A stretch of 64,000 bases of DNA, taken from assembly GCF_000372525.1 (NCBI RefSeq), contig NZ_AQUR01000105.1, positions 39,435 through 103,434 on the forward strand. The letters are read 5' to 3'. Shown one piece after another: positions 23,404 to 32,295 of this stretch; position 1 is the stretch's first letter, and each line of letters opens with the position of its first letter. Under the pieces are notes generated by a model. The model did not search any database, had not been told where the DNA came from, and saw only the letters and a program-made list of their open reading frames with translations. The DNA comes from Cupriavidus neocaledonicus (GTDB lineage Bacteria; Pseudomonadota; Gammaproteobacteria; Burkholderiales; Burkholderiaceae). Position numbers and translations under genes: made by a program.

Positions 23404-24846
23404 ATGAGCAAGAAGGACACTCTCACCACTGCCGCCGGCGCACCGGTGGCCGATAACCAGAACTCGCAGACCGCCGGTCCGCGCGGCCCCATGCTGCTGC
23501 AGGACGTCTGGTTCCTCGAAAAGCTGGCCCACTTCGACCGTGAAGTCATTCCCGAGCGCCGCGTCCATGCCAAGGGCTCCGGCGCCTACGGCACGCTGCG
23601 CATCACCCATGACATCACCCGGTACACCAAGGCTTCGGTGTTTGCGGAGGTGGGCAAGGAAACGCCGCTGTTCATCCGCTTCTCCACCGTCGCCGGCGAG
23701 CGCGGCGCGGCCGACGCCGAGCGCGACGTGCGCGGCTTCTCGATCAAGTTCTATACCGACGAAGGCAATTGGGACCTGGTCGGCAACAACACGCCGGTGT
23801 TCTTCGTGCGCGACCCGCTCAAGTTCCCCGACTTCATCCACACGCAGAAGCGCAACCCGCGCACCAACCTGCGCGACCCGATCGCGGTGTGGGACTTCTG
23901 GTCGCGCCATCCGGAATCGCTGCACCAGGTCACCATCCTGATGAGCGACCGCGGCCTGCCGCAGAACTACCGGCAGATGCATGGCTTCGGCTCGCACACG
24001 TACTCGTTCATCAACGCCAGTAACGAGCGCTTCTACGTCAAGTTCCACTTCAAGTCGCAGCAGGGCGTCGAGAACTGGACCAACGAGGAAGCGGCCAAAG
24101 TGGTGGCCAACGACCGCGAGAGCGCCCAGCGCGACCTGTTCGACAATATCGAGCGCGGCAACTTCCCGCGCTGGAACCTGCGCGTGCAGATCATGCCGGA
24201 GGTGGAGGCGGCCAAATACCACATCAACCCGTTCGACCTGACCAAGGTCTGGCCGCACAAGGATTACCCGCTGATCGACGTGGGCGTGGTCGAGCTCAAC
24301 CGCAACCCGGACAACTATTTTGCCGAGGTCGAGCAGGTCGCGATGAACCCGGCCAACATCGTGCCCGGCATCGGCTTCTCGCCCGACAAGATGCTGCAGG
24401 GGCGGCTGTTCTCGTATGGCGACACGCAGCGCTACCGCCTGGGCATCAACCACGCCCAGATCCCGGTCAATGCGCCGAAATGCCCGTTCCACAACAGCTT
24501 CCACCGTGACGGCGCGATGCGCGTGGACGGCAACCAGGGCGGCAAGCTCAATTACGAGCCCAACCGCGAAAGCGCCTACGCCGCCAGCGAGCGCGCCATC
24601 GAGCCGCCGCTGGCGCTCGACGGCGCCGCCGACCGCTGGGACCACCGGGTCGACACCGACTACTACAGCCAGCCCGGCGCGCTGTTCCGCCTGTTCGACG
24701 AAGGCCAGCGCCAGCGCCTGTTCGCCAATATCGCGGCGGCGATGCAGGGTGTGCCGGAGGCCATCGTGCGCGTGCAGCTGGAACACTTCAGCAAGGCCGA
24801 CCCGGCCTACGGCGAGGGCGTGAAGCGGGCGCTCAACCTGCAATAA
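23404..24846 (+). CDS. katA: Heme catalase KatA (small-subunit type)
   Basis: 480 residues, the size of clade 3 monofunctional catalases. It dismutates hydrogen peroxide in the cytoplasm. The distal heme histidine is His55 in [12 protein letters not shown], the distal Asn is in [10 protein letters not shown], and the proximal heme-ligand tyrosine is in [13 protein letters not shown]. No signal peptide is seen. The ribosome site AAAGAGGAA precedes the ATG. Position after oxyR and an OxyR-like site indicate peroxide induction. Confidence 0.97.
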   Translation: MSKKDTLTTAAGAPVADNQNSQTAGPRGPMLLQDVWFLEKLAHFDREVIPERRVHAKGSGAYGTLRITHDITRYTKASVFAEVGKETPLFIRFSTVAGERGAADAERDVRGFSIKFYTDEGNWDLVGNNTPVFFVRDPLKFPDFIHTQKRNPRTNLRDPIAVWDFWSRHPESLHQVTILMSDRGLPQNYRQMHGFGSHTYSFINASNERFYVKFHFKSQQGVENWTNEEAAKVVANDRESAQRDLFDNIERGNFPRWNLRVQIMPEVEAAKYHINPFDLTKVWPHKDYPLIDVGVVELNRNPDNYFAEVEQVAMNPANIVPGIGFSPDKMLQGRLFSYGDTQRYRLGINHAQIPVNAPKCPFHNSFHRDGAMRVDGNQGGKLNYEPNRESAYAASERAIEPPLALDGAADRWDHRVDTDYYSQPGALFRLFDEGQRQRLFANIAAAMQGVPEAIVRVQLEHFSKADPAYGEGVKRALNLQ

Positions 24847-24854
24847 GCGCCCGC

Positions 24855-24953
24855 CCGGCAACGGCCCCCCGGCGCGGGGTTTGGCCGGGACCGTTGCCCG
24901 GTGCAATAATGCGGGGTACCGCGCCGCCCGGCCCCCCGAATCGCCACGATTCG
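24855..24953 (+). promoter_or_regulatory. katA-dps intergenic region with two inverted repeats
   Basis: The first inverted structure pairs GGCAACGG (from 24857) with CCGTTGCC (to 24900) and may end the katA transcript, without a T-tract. The second is CGAATCG-CCA-CGATTCG (24937-24953), a compact dyad 52 bp before the dps start that could be an operator. GCAATAATG near 24904 resembles a -10 box. Confidence 0.45.
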
Positions 24954-25004
24954 GCAAGCCCGGCGGCGCGCCTCGTGGCTATACCAGAACGGAGCGTATC
25001 TACC

Positions 25005-25490
25005 ATGGCAAAGAAGAACGAGATGAGCGTGAATATCGGTATTTCCGACAAGGACCGCAAGAAGATCGCGGAAGGGCTGTCCAAGCTGCTGGCGGACACG
25101 TACACCCTCTACCTGAAGACCCACAACTTCCACTGGAACGTGACGGGTCCGATGTTCAATACGCTGCATCTGATGTTCGAGACCCAGTACAACGAGCTGG
25201 CGCTGGCCGTGGACTCGATCGCCGAGCGTATCCGCGCGCTGGGCTACCCGGCCCCGGGCACCTACAAGGAATACGCGCGCCTGTCGTCGATCGCCGAGGA
25301 AGAGGGCGTGCCCGAGGCCACCGAAATGATCCGCAAGCTGGTCGAAGGCCAGGAAGCCGTGGTGCGCACCGCGCGCTCGATCTTCCCGGTGATCGATGCC
25401 GCCGGCGACGAGCCCTCGGCCGACCTGCTGACCCAGCGCATGCAGACGCATGAAAAGACCGCGTGGATGCTGCGCTCGATGCTGGCCTGA
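25005..25490 (+). CDS. dps: Dps family ferritin-like DNA-protection protein
   Basis: 161 residues. Dps forms a dodecamer that oxidises and stores iron with peroxide. The ferroxidase signature includes His43 (NFHWNV), His55, Asp70 and Glu74 in the pattern [35 protein letters not shown] helices. The short Lys-rich N-terminus MAKKNEM could bind DNA. The ATG at 25005 is preferred; the frame extends upstream but the extra part looks non-coding. It completes an oxyR-katA-dps cluster. Confidence 0.94.
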   Translation: MAKKNEMSVNIGISDKDRKKIAEGLSKLLADTYTLYLKTHNFHWNVTGPMFNTLHLMFETQYNELALAVDSIAERIRALGYPAPGTYKEYARLSSIAEEEGVPEATEMIRKLVEGQEAVVRTARSIFPVIDAAGDEPSADLLTQRMQTHEKTAWMLRSMLA

Positions 25491-25536
25491 GGCCGGCCCG
25501 CCCTCCTGGCTGCCGCGCCCGCGGCGGCCGGCACTG

Positions 25537-25569
25537 CGCGTCGCAGCCGTCCGGGCTGCGGCGCGTTTT
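25537..25569 (+). terminator. Rho-independent terminator after dps
   Basis: A 12-bp stem CGCGTCGCAGCC/GGCTGCGGCGCG (one G-T pair) with a 5-base loop is followed by TTTTC. Confidence 0.85.
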
Positions 25570-25631
25570 CATTGAATCGCCCGCCCCGGATCCACGCCGT
25601 GCAGACCCTCTCGCCGTTGCCCCCGACCCCC

Positions 25632-26489
25632 ATGCTTGAACGCCTTGCCCTCTACGCGCGCCTGGTGCGCATCGACAAGCCCATCGGCACGCTGCTGCTG
25701 CTGTGGCCGACGCTGTGGGCCATGTGGATGGCGGCGGACGGGCCGCCGCGCTGGGGCCTGTTCTGGATCTTCGTCGCCGGCACCTTCCTGATGCGCTCGG
25801 CCGGCTGCGCCATCAACGACTGGGCCGACCGCGACTTCGACAAGCACGTCAAGCGCACCCGGGAACGGCCGCTGACCGCCGGCAAGATTGCCGCGTGGGA
25901 AGCGCTGGCGGTGGCCGCCGTGCTGGCGCTGGTGGCGTTCATGCTGGTGCTGCCGCTGAATGCGCTGACCAAATGGCTGGCGGTGGTGGCGGCGGTGGTG
26001 GCGGGCACGTACCCATTCTTCAAGCGCTTCTTTGCGATTCCGCAGGCCTACCTGGGAATCGCGTTCGGCTTCGGCATCCCGATGGCCTTCGCCGCGATCC
26101 AGGACCAGGTGCCGCCGGTGGCATGGCTGATGCTGCTCGCCAATGTGTTCTGGGCGGTGGCATATGACACCGCCTATGCCATGGTCGATCGCGACGACGA
26201 CCTGCTGATCGGCATGAAGACTTCGGCCATCACTTTCGGGCGCTTCGATGTGGCGGCGATCATGCTGTGCTATGCCGCGTTCTTTGCGCTGATGGCGTGG
26301 GCGGGCGTGCTGCGCGGCCTGGGCTGGCCGTACTGGGTGGGGCTGGTTGCCGCGGTCGGCTGTGCCGGCTACCACTACACGCTGATCCGCGAGCGCGACC
26401 GGATGCGGTGCTTCGCGGCGTTCCGGCACAACAACTGGCTGGGGGCTTGCATGTTTGCGGGGACGGCGCTGGCGTATGCGGTGCGGTGA
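25632..26489 (+). CDS. ubiA: 4-hydroxybenzoate polyprenyltransferase UbiA
   Basis: 285 residues with about eight membrane helices. UbiA attaches the polyprenyl tail to 4-hydroxybenzoate in ubiquinone synthesis. The first Asp-rich motif is at residues 62-70 (NDWADRDFD), and the second is [18 protein letters not shown]. The ATG at 25632 gives the usual family length. In-frame GTG or TTG codons upstream (25599, 25572) are less likely. It is convergent with proC across a composite repeat. Confidence 0.95.
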   Translation: MLERLALYARLVRIDKPIGTLLLLWPTLWAMWMAADGPPRWGLFWIFVAGTFLMRSAGCAINDWADRDFDKHVKRTRERPLTAGKIAAWEALAVAAVLALVAFMLVLPLNALTKWLAVVAAVVAGTYPFFKRFFAIPQAYLGIAFGFGIPMAFAAIQDQVPPVAWLMLLANVFWAVAYDTAYAMVDRDDDLLIGMKTSAITFGRFDVAAIMLCYAAFFALMAWAGVLRGLGWPYWVGLVAAVGCAGYHYTLIRERDRMRCFAAFRHNNWLGACMFAGTALAYAVR

Positions 26490-26507
26490 TGGATCCGTGC
26501 CGGTTTG

Positions 26508-26633
26508 CGCCCCTCTCCCGATTGCGGGAGTGGGGCAGGGGGTGAGGGCTGGCGCTGGCATACCGACGGCCAGACTTCGTTGAGACTCCGGCCCTCACCC
26601 ACCCCTCTCCCACTGCGCGGGAGAGGGAGCTTT
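26508..26633. repeat. Composite palindromic repeat between ubiA and proC
   Basis: Same architecture as 3733-3860. A palindrome at 26510-26535 is followed by GGGGTGAGGGC, GGCGCTGGCATACCGAC, a variable centre, then GGCCCTCACCC and a second palindrome at 26602-26628. Again it lies between the 3' ends of convergent genes. Confidence 0.85.
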
Positions 26634-26679
26634 CGCGACGGGCGGCAGCCGGTTCAGGGCAACCGGGTCTTGCCGCGCT

Positions 26680-27516
26680 TCAATCCTTCCCGAACTCCGC
26701 CCCCATCTCCTTGCCGCGCGCCGCGGCCGCGTGCATCGCCTGCACGAAGGCATCGGCGATGCCGGAGGCCTCCATCGCGGTCAGCGCGGCATAGGTGGTG
26801 CCCCCCTTCGAGGTCACGCGCTCGCGCAGCGTTGCCACCGGCTCGGGCGATTGCCCCGCCAGCGTGGCCGCGCCGCGGAAGGTTTCCACCGCGAGCTCGC
26901 GTCCCTGTTCGGCGCTCAGTCCCAGTTCGGTGGCGGCGCGCTGCATGGCCTCGATGAAATAGAACACATAGGCCGGACCGCTGCCGGAAATCGCGGTGAC
27001 GGCGTCGATCTGGTCATCGCCATCGACCCACACGCACTTGCCGACGGCCTCGGCCACCGCGCTGGCGATGGCGCGGTCCCCGGCCGACAGTCCGGCGGGT
27101 GCGGCCAGCCCCGTCATGCCCATGCCCGACAGCGCCGGCGTATTCGGCATCGCGCGCACCACGCGGTTGCGCCCGCCGAGCCAGCGCTGCATGTCCTGCA
27201 GCCGGATGCCGGCGGCCACGCTGATCACCAGGTTGCCCGGGCCATCGGCCGGCAGGTGCGGCAGCAGCTGCGCCGCGGCGTCGCGGAACTGCTGCGGCTT
27301 GACCGCCAGCACCAGCACATCGCTGGCGCCGAAGGCCGCGTCCGGCGCTCCGGCCGCATGCACGCCGAGGTCGCGCGCCAGGCGCTGCTGCGCTTCCGGG
27401 AACGGGTCGACCACGCGGATCGCGCCGGCGGGCACGCCGCGCGCGATCAGGCCGCCGATCAGTGCGGAAGCCATGTTGCCGCCGCCAAGAAAGCCGAAGG
27501 TGAGGGTGTCGAGCAT
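26680..27516 (-). CDS. proC: Pyrroline-5-carboxylate reductase ProC
   Basis: 278 residues. ProC makes the last step of proline synthesis with NAD(P)H. The Rossmann loop GFLGGGNMASALIGG is at the N-terminus, and the C-terminal signature SKGGTTYAALTAMEASGIADAF is present. It ends beside the repeat at 26508-26633 and lies 43 bp after yggS on the same strand, a common pairing. Confidence 0.96.
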   Translation of the reverse strand: MLDTLTFGFLGGGNMASALIGGLIARGVPAGAIRVVDPFPEAQQRLARDLGVHAAGAPDAAFGASDVLVLAVKPQQFRDAAAQLLPHLPADGPGNLVISVAAGIRLQDMQRWLGGRNRVVRAMPNTPALSGMGMTGLAAPAGLSAGDRAIASAVAEAVGKCVWVDGDDQIDAVTAISGSGPAYVFYFIEAMQRAATELGLSAEQGRELAVETFRGAATLAGQSPEPVATLRERVTSKGGTTYAALTAMEASGIADAFVQAMHAAAARGKEMGAEFGKD

Positions 27517-27559
27517 GAAGGTCTCTGGGGTCTGAAAGATTCCGGTCGGGGCGCGGACG

Positions 27560-28249
27560 TCAGCCGCGCGCGCCGAAGATGGCGGTGCCGATCCGCACCA
27601 GGGTGGCGCCCTCGGCGATGGCGGCCTCCATGTCGCCCGACATGCCCATCGACAGCGTGTCGAGCTGCAAGCCGTCGGCGCGCAGCGCCTGCAGCATGGC
27701 GCGCATGGCGGCGAACGGGCGCCGTTGCGCGGCGGGGTCGTACGCGGGTTCGGGGATTGCCATCAACCCGCGCAGCCGCAGGTTGGGCAAGGCCGCGACC
27801 GCATGCGCCAGCGCGGGCACCTCGGCCGGGGCGACGCCGCTCTTGCTGGCTTCGCCGCTGATATTGACCTGGATGCAGACCTGCAACGGCGCCATGCCGG
27901 CAGGACGCTGGGCCGACAGCCGCTCGGCGATCCTGAGCCGCTCGATGGAGTGCACCCAGTCGAAATGTTCCGCCACCGGGCGCGTCTTGTTGCTTTGCAG
28001 CGGGCCGATGAAATGCCATTGCAGGTGGCCGCGCAGGTCGGCCAGCGCGGCGATCTTGTCGATACCTTCCTGGACGTAGTTCTCGCCGAATTCGCGCTGT
28101 CCGGCGGCGTATGCGGCCCTTATGCGGTCGGGGGAAACGGTCTTGGAAACGGCCAGCAGGGCGACGTCCGCGGGTTGCCTGCCGGCCTGTTGTGCTGCCG
28201 CCGCAATGCCCTGGCGTACGGCTTGCAAGTTGGCGGCAATCACAGACAT
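27560..28249 (-). CDS. YggS/PROSC family PLP homeostasis protein
   Basis: 229 residues. A single-domain TIM barrel with the PLP-binding lysine Lys36 in LLAVSKTVSPD, plus family blocks FGENYVQEG, WHFIGPLQSNK and MGMSGDMEAAIAEGATLVRIGT. The family binds PLP and affects vitamin B6 and amino-acid pools. The ATG at 28249 starts MSVIAANLQAVR. It is divergent from pilT and upstream of proC, a conserved neighbourhood. Confidence 0.94.
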   Translation of the reverse strand: MSVIAANLQAVRQGIAAAAQQAGRQPADVALLAVSKTVSPDRIRAAYAAGQREFGENYVQEGIDKIAALADLRGHLQWHFIGPLQSNKTRPVAEHFDWVHSIERLRIAERLSAQRPAGMAPLQVCIQVNISGEASKSGVAPAEVPALAHAVAALPNLRLRGLMAIPEPAYDPAAQRRPFAAMRAMLQALRADGLQLDTLSMGMSGDMEAAIAEGATLVRIGTAIFGARG

Positions 28250-28315
28250 AATCCGGCGAACATATATAAAAGGTACGTCAAGTACCGATAACAAATCAGG
28301 GTGGGGTCATTATAG
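28250..28315. promoter_or_regulatory. Divergent yggS/pilT promoter region
   Basis: 66 AT-richer bases hold CATATATAAA (28261-28270) and a small dyad GGTAC-GTCAA-GTACC (28272-28286). Promoter elements for both genes must lie here or inside the coding ends. Confidence 0.4.
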
Positions 28316-29359
28316 ATGGACATCGCGCAGCTATTGGCTTTCGCCGTCAAGAACAAGGCGTCCGATCTTCATCTGTCCGCGGACATGCCCCCCATGTTGC
28401 GGATCCACGGCGACATGCGCCGCATCAACGTCGCCTCGATGACGCACAAGGATGTCCACGCCATGGTGTACGACATCATGAGCGACACCCAGCGCAAGGC
28501 CTACGAGGAACGCCTCGAAATCGATTTCTCGTTCGAGATCGCCGGCCTATCGCGCTTCCGCGTCAATGCCTATAACACCCAGCGCGGCGCCGCCGCGGTG
28601 TTCCGTACCATTCCGTCCAAGGTGCTGACGCTGGAAGAGCTGCGCGCACCGGCGGTGTTTGCCGACCTGTGCATGAAGCCGCGCGGGCTGGTGCTGGTGA
28701 CGGGCCCGACCGGCTCGGGCAAGTCGACCACGCTGGCGGCGATGGTCGACCATCGCAATGAAAACGACATGGGCCACATCCTCACGGTGGAGGACCCGAT
28801 CGAATTCGTGCACAGCTCCAAGAAGAGCCTGATCAACCAGCGCGAGCTGGGGCCGCATACGCATTCGTTTGCCAACGCGCTGCGCTCGGCGCTGCGCGAA
28901 GACCCCGACGTGATCCTGGTGGGCGAACTGCGCGACCTGGAGACCATCCGCCTGGCGCTGACCGCGGCCGAGACCGGCCACCTGGTCTTCGGCACGCTGC
29001 ACACCAGCTCGGCGGCCAAGACCATCGACCGCGTGGTCGACGTGTTCCCGCCCGAGGAGAAGGACATGGTGCGCACCATGCTGTCGGAATCGCTGGAGGC
29101 GGTGATCTCGCAAACGCTGCTGAAGACCCGCGACGGCAACGGCCGCACCGCTGCGCACGAGATCATGATCGCCACGCCCGCGATCCGCCACCTGATCCGC
29201 GAAAACAAGATCGCGCAGATGTATTCGATGATGCAGACCAGCAGCGGGCTGGGCATGCAGACGCTGGACCAGTGCCTGTCGGACCTGATCAAGCGCAGCG
29301 TCATCAGCTACAACGATGCGCGCGCGATTGCCAAGAACCCGGACGCGTTCATGGGCTGA
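28316..29359 (+). CDS. pilT: Type IV pilus retraction ATPase PilT
   Basis: 347 residues. It powers pilus depolymerisation for twitching and DNA uptake. Walker A is GPTGSGKST at residues 130-138, followed by Asp and His boxes (TVEDPIEFVHSS, TAAETGHLVFGTLHT). The C-terminal retraction motif appears as AIRHLIRENK. No strong ribosome site is visible (GGTGGGG nearby). pilU follows 36 bp later. Confidence 0.97.
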   Translation: MDIAQLLAFAVKNKASDLHLSADMPPMLRIHGDMRRINVASMTHKDVHAMVYDIMSDTQRKAYEERLEIDFSFEIAGLSRFRVNAYNTQRGAAAVFRTIPSKVLTLEELRAPAVFADLCMKPRGLVLVTGPTGSGKSTTLAAMVDHRNENDMGHILTVEDPIEFVHSSKKSLINQRELGPHTHSFANALRSALREDPDVILVGELRDLETIRLALTAAETGHLVFGTLHTSSAAKTIDRVVDVFPPEEKDMVRTMLSESLEAVISQTLLKTRDGNGRTAAHEIMIATPAIRHLIRENKIAQMYSMMQTSSGLGMQTLDQCLSDLIKRSVISYNDARAIAKNPDAFMG

Positions 29360-29395
29360 GGCCCGCCTTCGCGCTTCCTCCAGCAGGACACCGCC

Positions 29396-30535
29396 ATGCT
29401 CGACCGCGAATCCGCCGCCAAGTACATCAACGACCTGCTCGAGCTGATGGTCAGCAACCGCGGCTCGGACCTGTTCATCACCGCCGACTTCCCGCCGGCG
29501 ATCAAGGTCGACGGCAAGATCACGCCGGTGTCGCAGCAGCCGCTGAACCCGACCCAGGCACTGGGGTTGGTGCGCTCGGTGATGAACGAGCGCCAGGTGC
29601 AGGATTTCGACACCAGCCGCGAATGCAACTTCGCGATCAGCGCGCCCAAGGCCGGGCGCTTCCGCGTCTCGGCGTTTATCCAGCAGGGCAAGGCCGGCAT
29701 GGTGGTGCGCACCATCAATACGCGCATCCCGTCGGTGGCCGACCTGGACCTGCCGCAGACGCTGCATGACGTGGTGATGGCCAAGCGCGGCCTGGTGATC
29801 GTCACCGGCGCCACCGGCTCGGGCAAGTCGACCACGCTGGCGGCGATGCTGGACCACCGCAACGCGCACTCCTACGGCCACATCATCACCATCGAGGATC
29901 CGATCGAGTACGTGCATGCGCACCAGAACTGCATCGTCACGCAGCGCGAGGTCGGCATCGATACCGAGTCCTGGCACGTGGCGCTGAAGAACACGCTGCG
30001 CCAGGCCCCCGACGTGATCCTGATCGGCGAGATCCGCGACCGCGAGACCATGGAGTACGCGATGCAGTACGCCGAGACCGGCCACCTGTGCCTGGCCACG
30101 CTGCACGCCAACAACGCCAACCAGGCGATCGACCGCGTGGTCAACTTCTTCCCCGAGGAAAAGCGCCAGCAGCTGCTGATCGACCTGTCGCTGAACCTGA
30201 AGGCGATGATCTCGCAGCGCCTGCTGCCGCGCGCGGGCCGCAAGGGCCGGGTGCCGGCGGTGGAGATCATGATCGGTACGCCGCTGGTGGCCGACCTGAT
30301 CTTCAAGGGCGAGATCCACGAGCTCAAGGAAGTCATCAAGAAGTCGCGCGAGCAGGGCATGATCTCGTTCGACCAGGCGCTGTTCGACCTGTACGAGCAG
30401 GGCAAGATCACCTACGAGGACGCACTGCGCAACGCCGACTCGCTCAACGACCTGCGCCTGATGATCAAGCTGCACAGCACCCACGCCAGGGACTCGGACC
30501 TGGGTGCCGGCACCGAGCATCTCAACGTCATCTGA
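29396..30535 (+). CDS. pilU: PilT-dependent retraction ATPase PilU
   Basis: 379 residues, paralogous to PilT, with Walker A GATGSGKST near residue 141 and the motif AMQYAETGHLCLATLHANN. PilU strengthens PilT-driven retraction. Its C-terminus is longer than PilT and lacks the AIRNLIRE-type motif, typical of PilU. It is cotranscribed with pilT. Confidence 0.94.
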   Translation: MLDRESAAKYINDLLELMVSNRGSDLFITADFPPAIKVDGKITPVSQQPLNPTQALGLVRSVMNERQVQDFDTSRECNFAISAPKAGRFRVSAFIQQGKAGMVVRTINTRIPSVADLDLPQTLHDVVMAKRGLVIVTGATGSGKSTTLAAMLDHRNAHSYGHIITIEDPIEYVHAHQNCIVTQREVGIDTESWHVALKNTLRQAPDVILIGEIRDRETMEYAMQYAETGHLCLATLHANNANQAIDRVVNFFPEEKRQQLLIDLSLNLKAMISQRLLPRAGRKGRVPAVEIMIGTPLVADLIFKGEIHELKEVIKKSREQGMISFDQALFDLYEQGKITYEDALRNADSLNDLRLMIKLHSTHARDSDLGAGTEHLNVI

Positions 30536-30589
30536 GGGCTGCGCATTGCTGCGCGTGGCGGTATGCTTGGCTATCTACAGGAGTTTGCC

Positions 30590-31084
30590 ATGAGCAATGT
30601 CTACCAGTTCGAAGCCAGCTCGCTCGCCGGCCAGCCGGTGCCGCTGTCGCAGTTCCAGGGCAAGGTGATGCTGGTGGTCAATACCGCCAGCGAATGCGGT
30701 TTCACCCCGCAGTACGAGGGCCTGCAGAAGCTCTATGACGAATACCATGGGCGCGGCCTCGAGGTGCTGGGCTTTCCGTGCAACCAGTTCGGCAAGCAGG
30801 AGCCGGGCGATGCGCAGCAGATCGGCCAGTTCTGCGAGACGCGTTTCGCGGTGCGCTTCCCGATGTTCGCCAAGATCGACGTCAACGGCCCCAACGCCCA
30901 TTCGCTGTACCGGTGGCTGACCACCGAAAAGCGTGGCGTGCTCGGTACCCAGGGCATCAAGTGGAATTTCACCAAATTCCTGCTGCGCCGCGACGGTACC
31001 GTGTTCAAGCGCTATGCGCCGACCACCAAGCCGGAAGAGCTGCGCGCCGATATCGAGCGGCTGCTGTCCGACCCCGCCGCCTGA
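30590..31084 (+). CDS. Glutathione peroxidase family thiol peroxidase
   Basis: 164 residues. The catalytic tetrad is visible: Cys36 (NTASECGFTPQY), Gln in FPCNQFGKQEPG, and Trp and Asn in IKWNFTKFLL. Cys replaces selenocysteine, so it is probably a thioredoxin- or glutathione-dependent peroxidase (BtuE/Gpx type). ACAGGAG precedes the ATG at 30590. It is convergent with the WYL regulator, with only three bases between the stop codons. Confidence 0.94.
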   Translation: MSNVYQFEASSLAGQPVPLSQFQGKVMLVVNTASECGFTPQYEGLQKLYDEYHGRGLEVLGFPCNQFGKQEPGDAQQIGQFCETRFAVRFPMFAKIDVNGPNAHSLYRWLTTEKRGVLGTQGIKWNFTKFLLRRDGTVFKRYAPTTKPEELRADIERLLSDPAA

Positions 31085-31087
31085 GCC

Positions 31088-31777
31088 TCAGCTGCCGCCG
31101 GCGCGCACCGCGCGCAGAAAACCGTTGAGCGAGCGGTCCGGGGTCTCGTGGAACTGGTCGTCGAGCATGCGGATGGCGCGGCAGCGGTCGAGCCGGAAGC
31201 TGCGGTAGTCCTCGCGCGTGGTGCACCACGTTGCCAGCAGCCAGGCATTACCCCAGAAGAACAGCCCCAGCGGCATCACCACGCGTTCGGTGATGCGCTG
31301 CTGCACGTCGCAGTAGTCCAGCTGCAGCAGCTTGTGCGCGCCCAGCGCGCCGTGCACCACGTCGAAGGCCTCGCGCACATGCGCCTGGTTGACGTACTCC
31401 GGCGCGAACACGCGGCTCTGCTGCGCCGCCAGCCGGCGCGGCGGCGGCAGCGCGGCCATCAGCTTCTCCAGCGCCGGTTCGGCCGCGGCGGCGAGCGCGC
31501 CGCCACCCCAGGCCTTCAGCAGCCGCAGGCCGGCGACCAGCGCCTCCACTTCCATGGCGGTGAACATCAGCGGCGGGACGTCGAAGTCGGCGCGCAGCCG
31601 GTAGCCGATGCCGGCCTCGCCCTCGACCGGCACGCCCGACAGCGACAGCGCCTGGATATCACGGTAGACGGTGCGTTCCGAGACCCCGAGCCGCTGCGCC
31701 AGCAGCGCCGCCGTGGTCAGGCGGCGACCGCGCAGCACCTGCACGATCTGGAACAGGCGGTCGGCGCGGCGGCTCAT
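31088..31777 (-). CDS. YafY-type HTH/WYL transcriptional regulator
   Basis: 229 residues. The N-terminal DeoR-like helix-turn-helix (MSRRADRLFQIVQVL, RLGVSERTVYRDIQALSLSG) is followed by a WYL domain near residues 140-215 (LLQLDYCDVQQRITERVVMPLGLFFWGNAWLLA-type strand pattern). WYL domains sense ligands. The gene directly follows the VOC gene on the same strand, and a palindrome upstream of that pair is a candidate operator. Confidence 0.9.
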   Translation of the reverse strand: MSRRADRLFQIVQVLRGRRLTTAALLAQRLGVSERTVYRDIQALSLSGVPVEGEAGIGYRLRADFDVPPLMFTAMEVEALVAGLRLLKAWGGGALAAAAEPALEKLMAALPPPRRLAAQQSRVFAPEYVNQAHVREAFDVVHGALGAHKLLQLDYCDVQQRITERVVMPLGLFFWGNAWLLATWCTTREDYRSFRLDRCRAIRMLDDQFHETPDRSLNGFLRAVRAGGS

Positions 31778-31799
31778 CGGTCAGCGTGATCCATGGCGC

Positions 31800-32171
31800 T
31801 CACCCGGCCACCGGTTCATGCAGGCCGATGCGGTTGCCCTCGCTGTCGGTGATATGCGCGATGCGGCCGATCTCGCCCGGCAGGCGCAGCGGCCCGAACA
31901 CGGTCTTGCCGCCGGCACGCGCGACGCGTTCCAGCAGCGCGTCGAGTTCCGGCGCGTGCAGGTACGGCACCGTGCCGTAGTAGTTGCTGGGCCGGTAGCC
32001 CTCGCCGGCGACCAGCGCGCCGCCGGGATCGGGGTGCGGGAACACCGCCATGTCGACCTGGCTCATGGTTTCGCGGCGCAGCCGGATATCGAAGACCTGC
32101 TCGTAGAAGCCGATGGCGCGGGGCATGTCGACGACGGGGATTTCCAGCCAGTTGATCAGACGTTGGCTCAT
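31800..32171 (-). CDS. VOC (glyoxalase/bleomycin-resistance) family protein
   Basis: 123 residues, one VOC module of two beta-alpha-beta-beta-beta units (NWLEIPVVDMPRAIGFYEQV, then FGPLRLPGEIGRIAHITDSEGNRIGLH-type end). Members are metal-dependent dioxygenases, glyoxalases or binding proteins, and the activity here is unknown. The ATG at 32171 follows a GGAG site. It lies 22 bp before the WYL regulator gene. Confidence 0.88.
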   Translation of the reverse strand: MSQRLINWLEIPVVDMPRAIGFYEQVFDIRLRRETMSQVDMAVFPHPDPGGALVAGEGYRPSNYYGTVPYLHAPELDALLERVARAGGKTVFGPLRLPGEIGRIAHITDSEGNRIGLHEPVAG

Positions 32172-32231
32172 GATGGGCTCCTGGGTTCCATAAGTAAGGG
32201 AGTGAAGAGCTCGCATCATGCGCGGGGGCTG

Positions 32232-32249
32232 CTGACAGCGTGCTGTCAG
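32232..32249. promoter_or_regulatory. Palindromic candidate operator upstream of the VOC-WYL pair
   Basis: CTGACAG-CGTG-CTGTCAG is a perfect 7-bp-arm dyad lying 61 bp upstream of the VOC start. Position and symmetry suit binding by the neighbouring WYL regulator. Confidence 0.55.
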
Positions 32250-32252
32250 GAG

Positions 32253-32291
32253 GATGTCAGGGCGGGATGTCGGGGCGCGACGTCAGGGCGA
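32253..32291. repeat. Three 13-bp tandem repeats
   Basis: GATGTCAGGGCGG, GATGTCGGGGCGC and GACGTCAGGGCGA lie head to tail, ending at the lrgB stop codon and beginning just beyond the palindrome at 32232-32249. The units share GA-GTC-GGGCG. Confidence 0.8.
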
Positions 32292-32295
32292 GACC

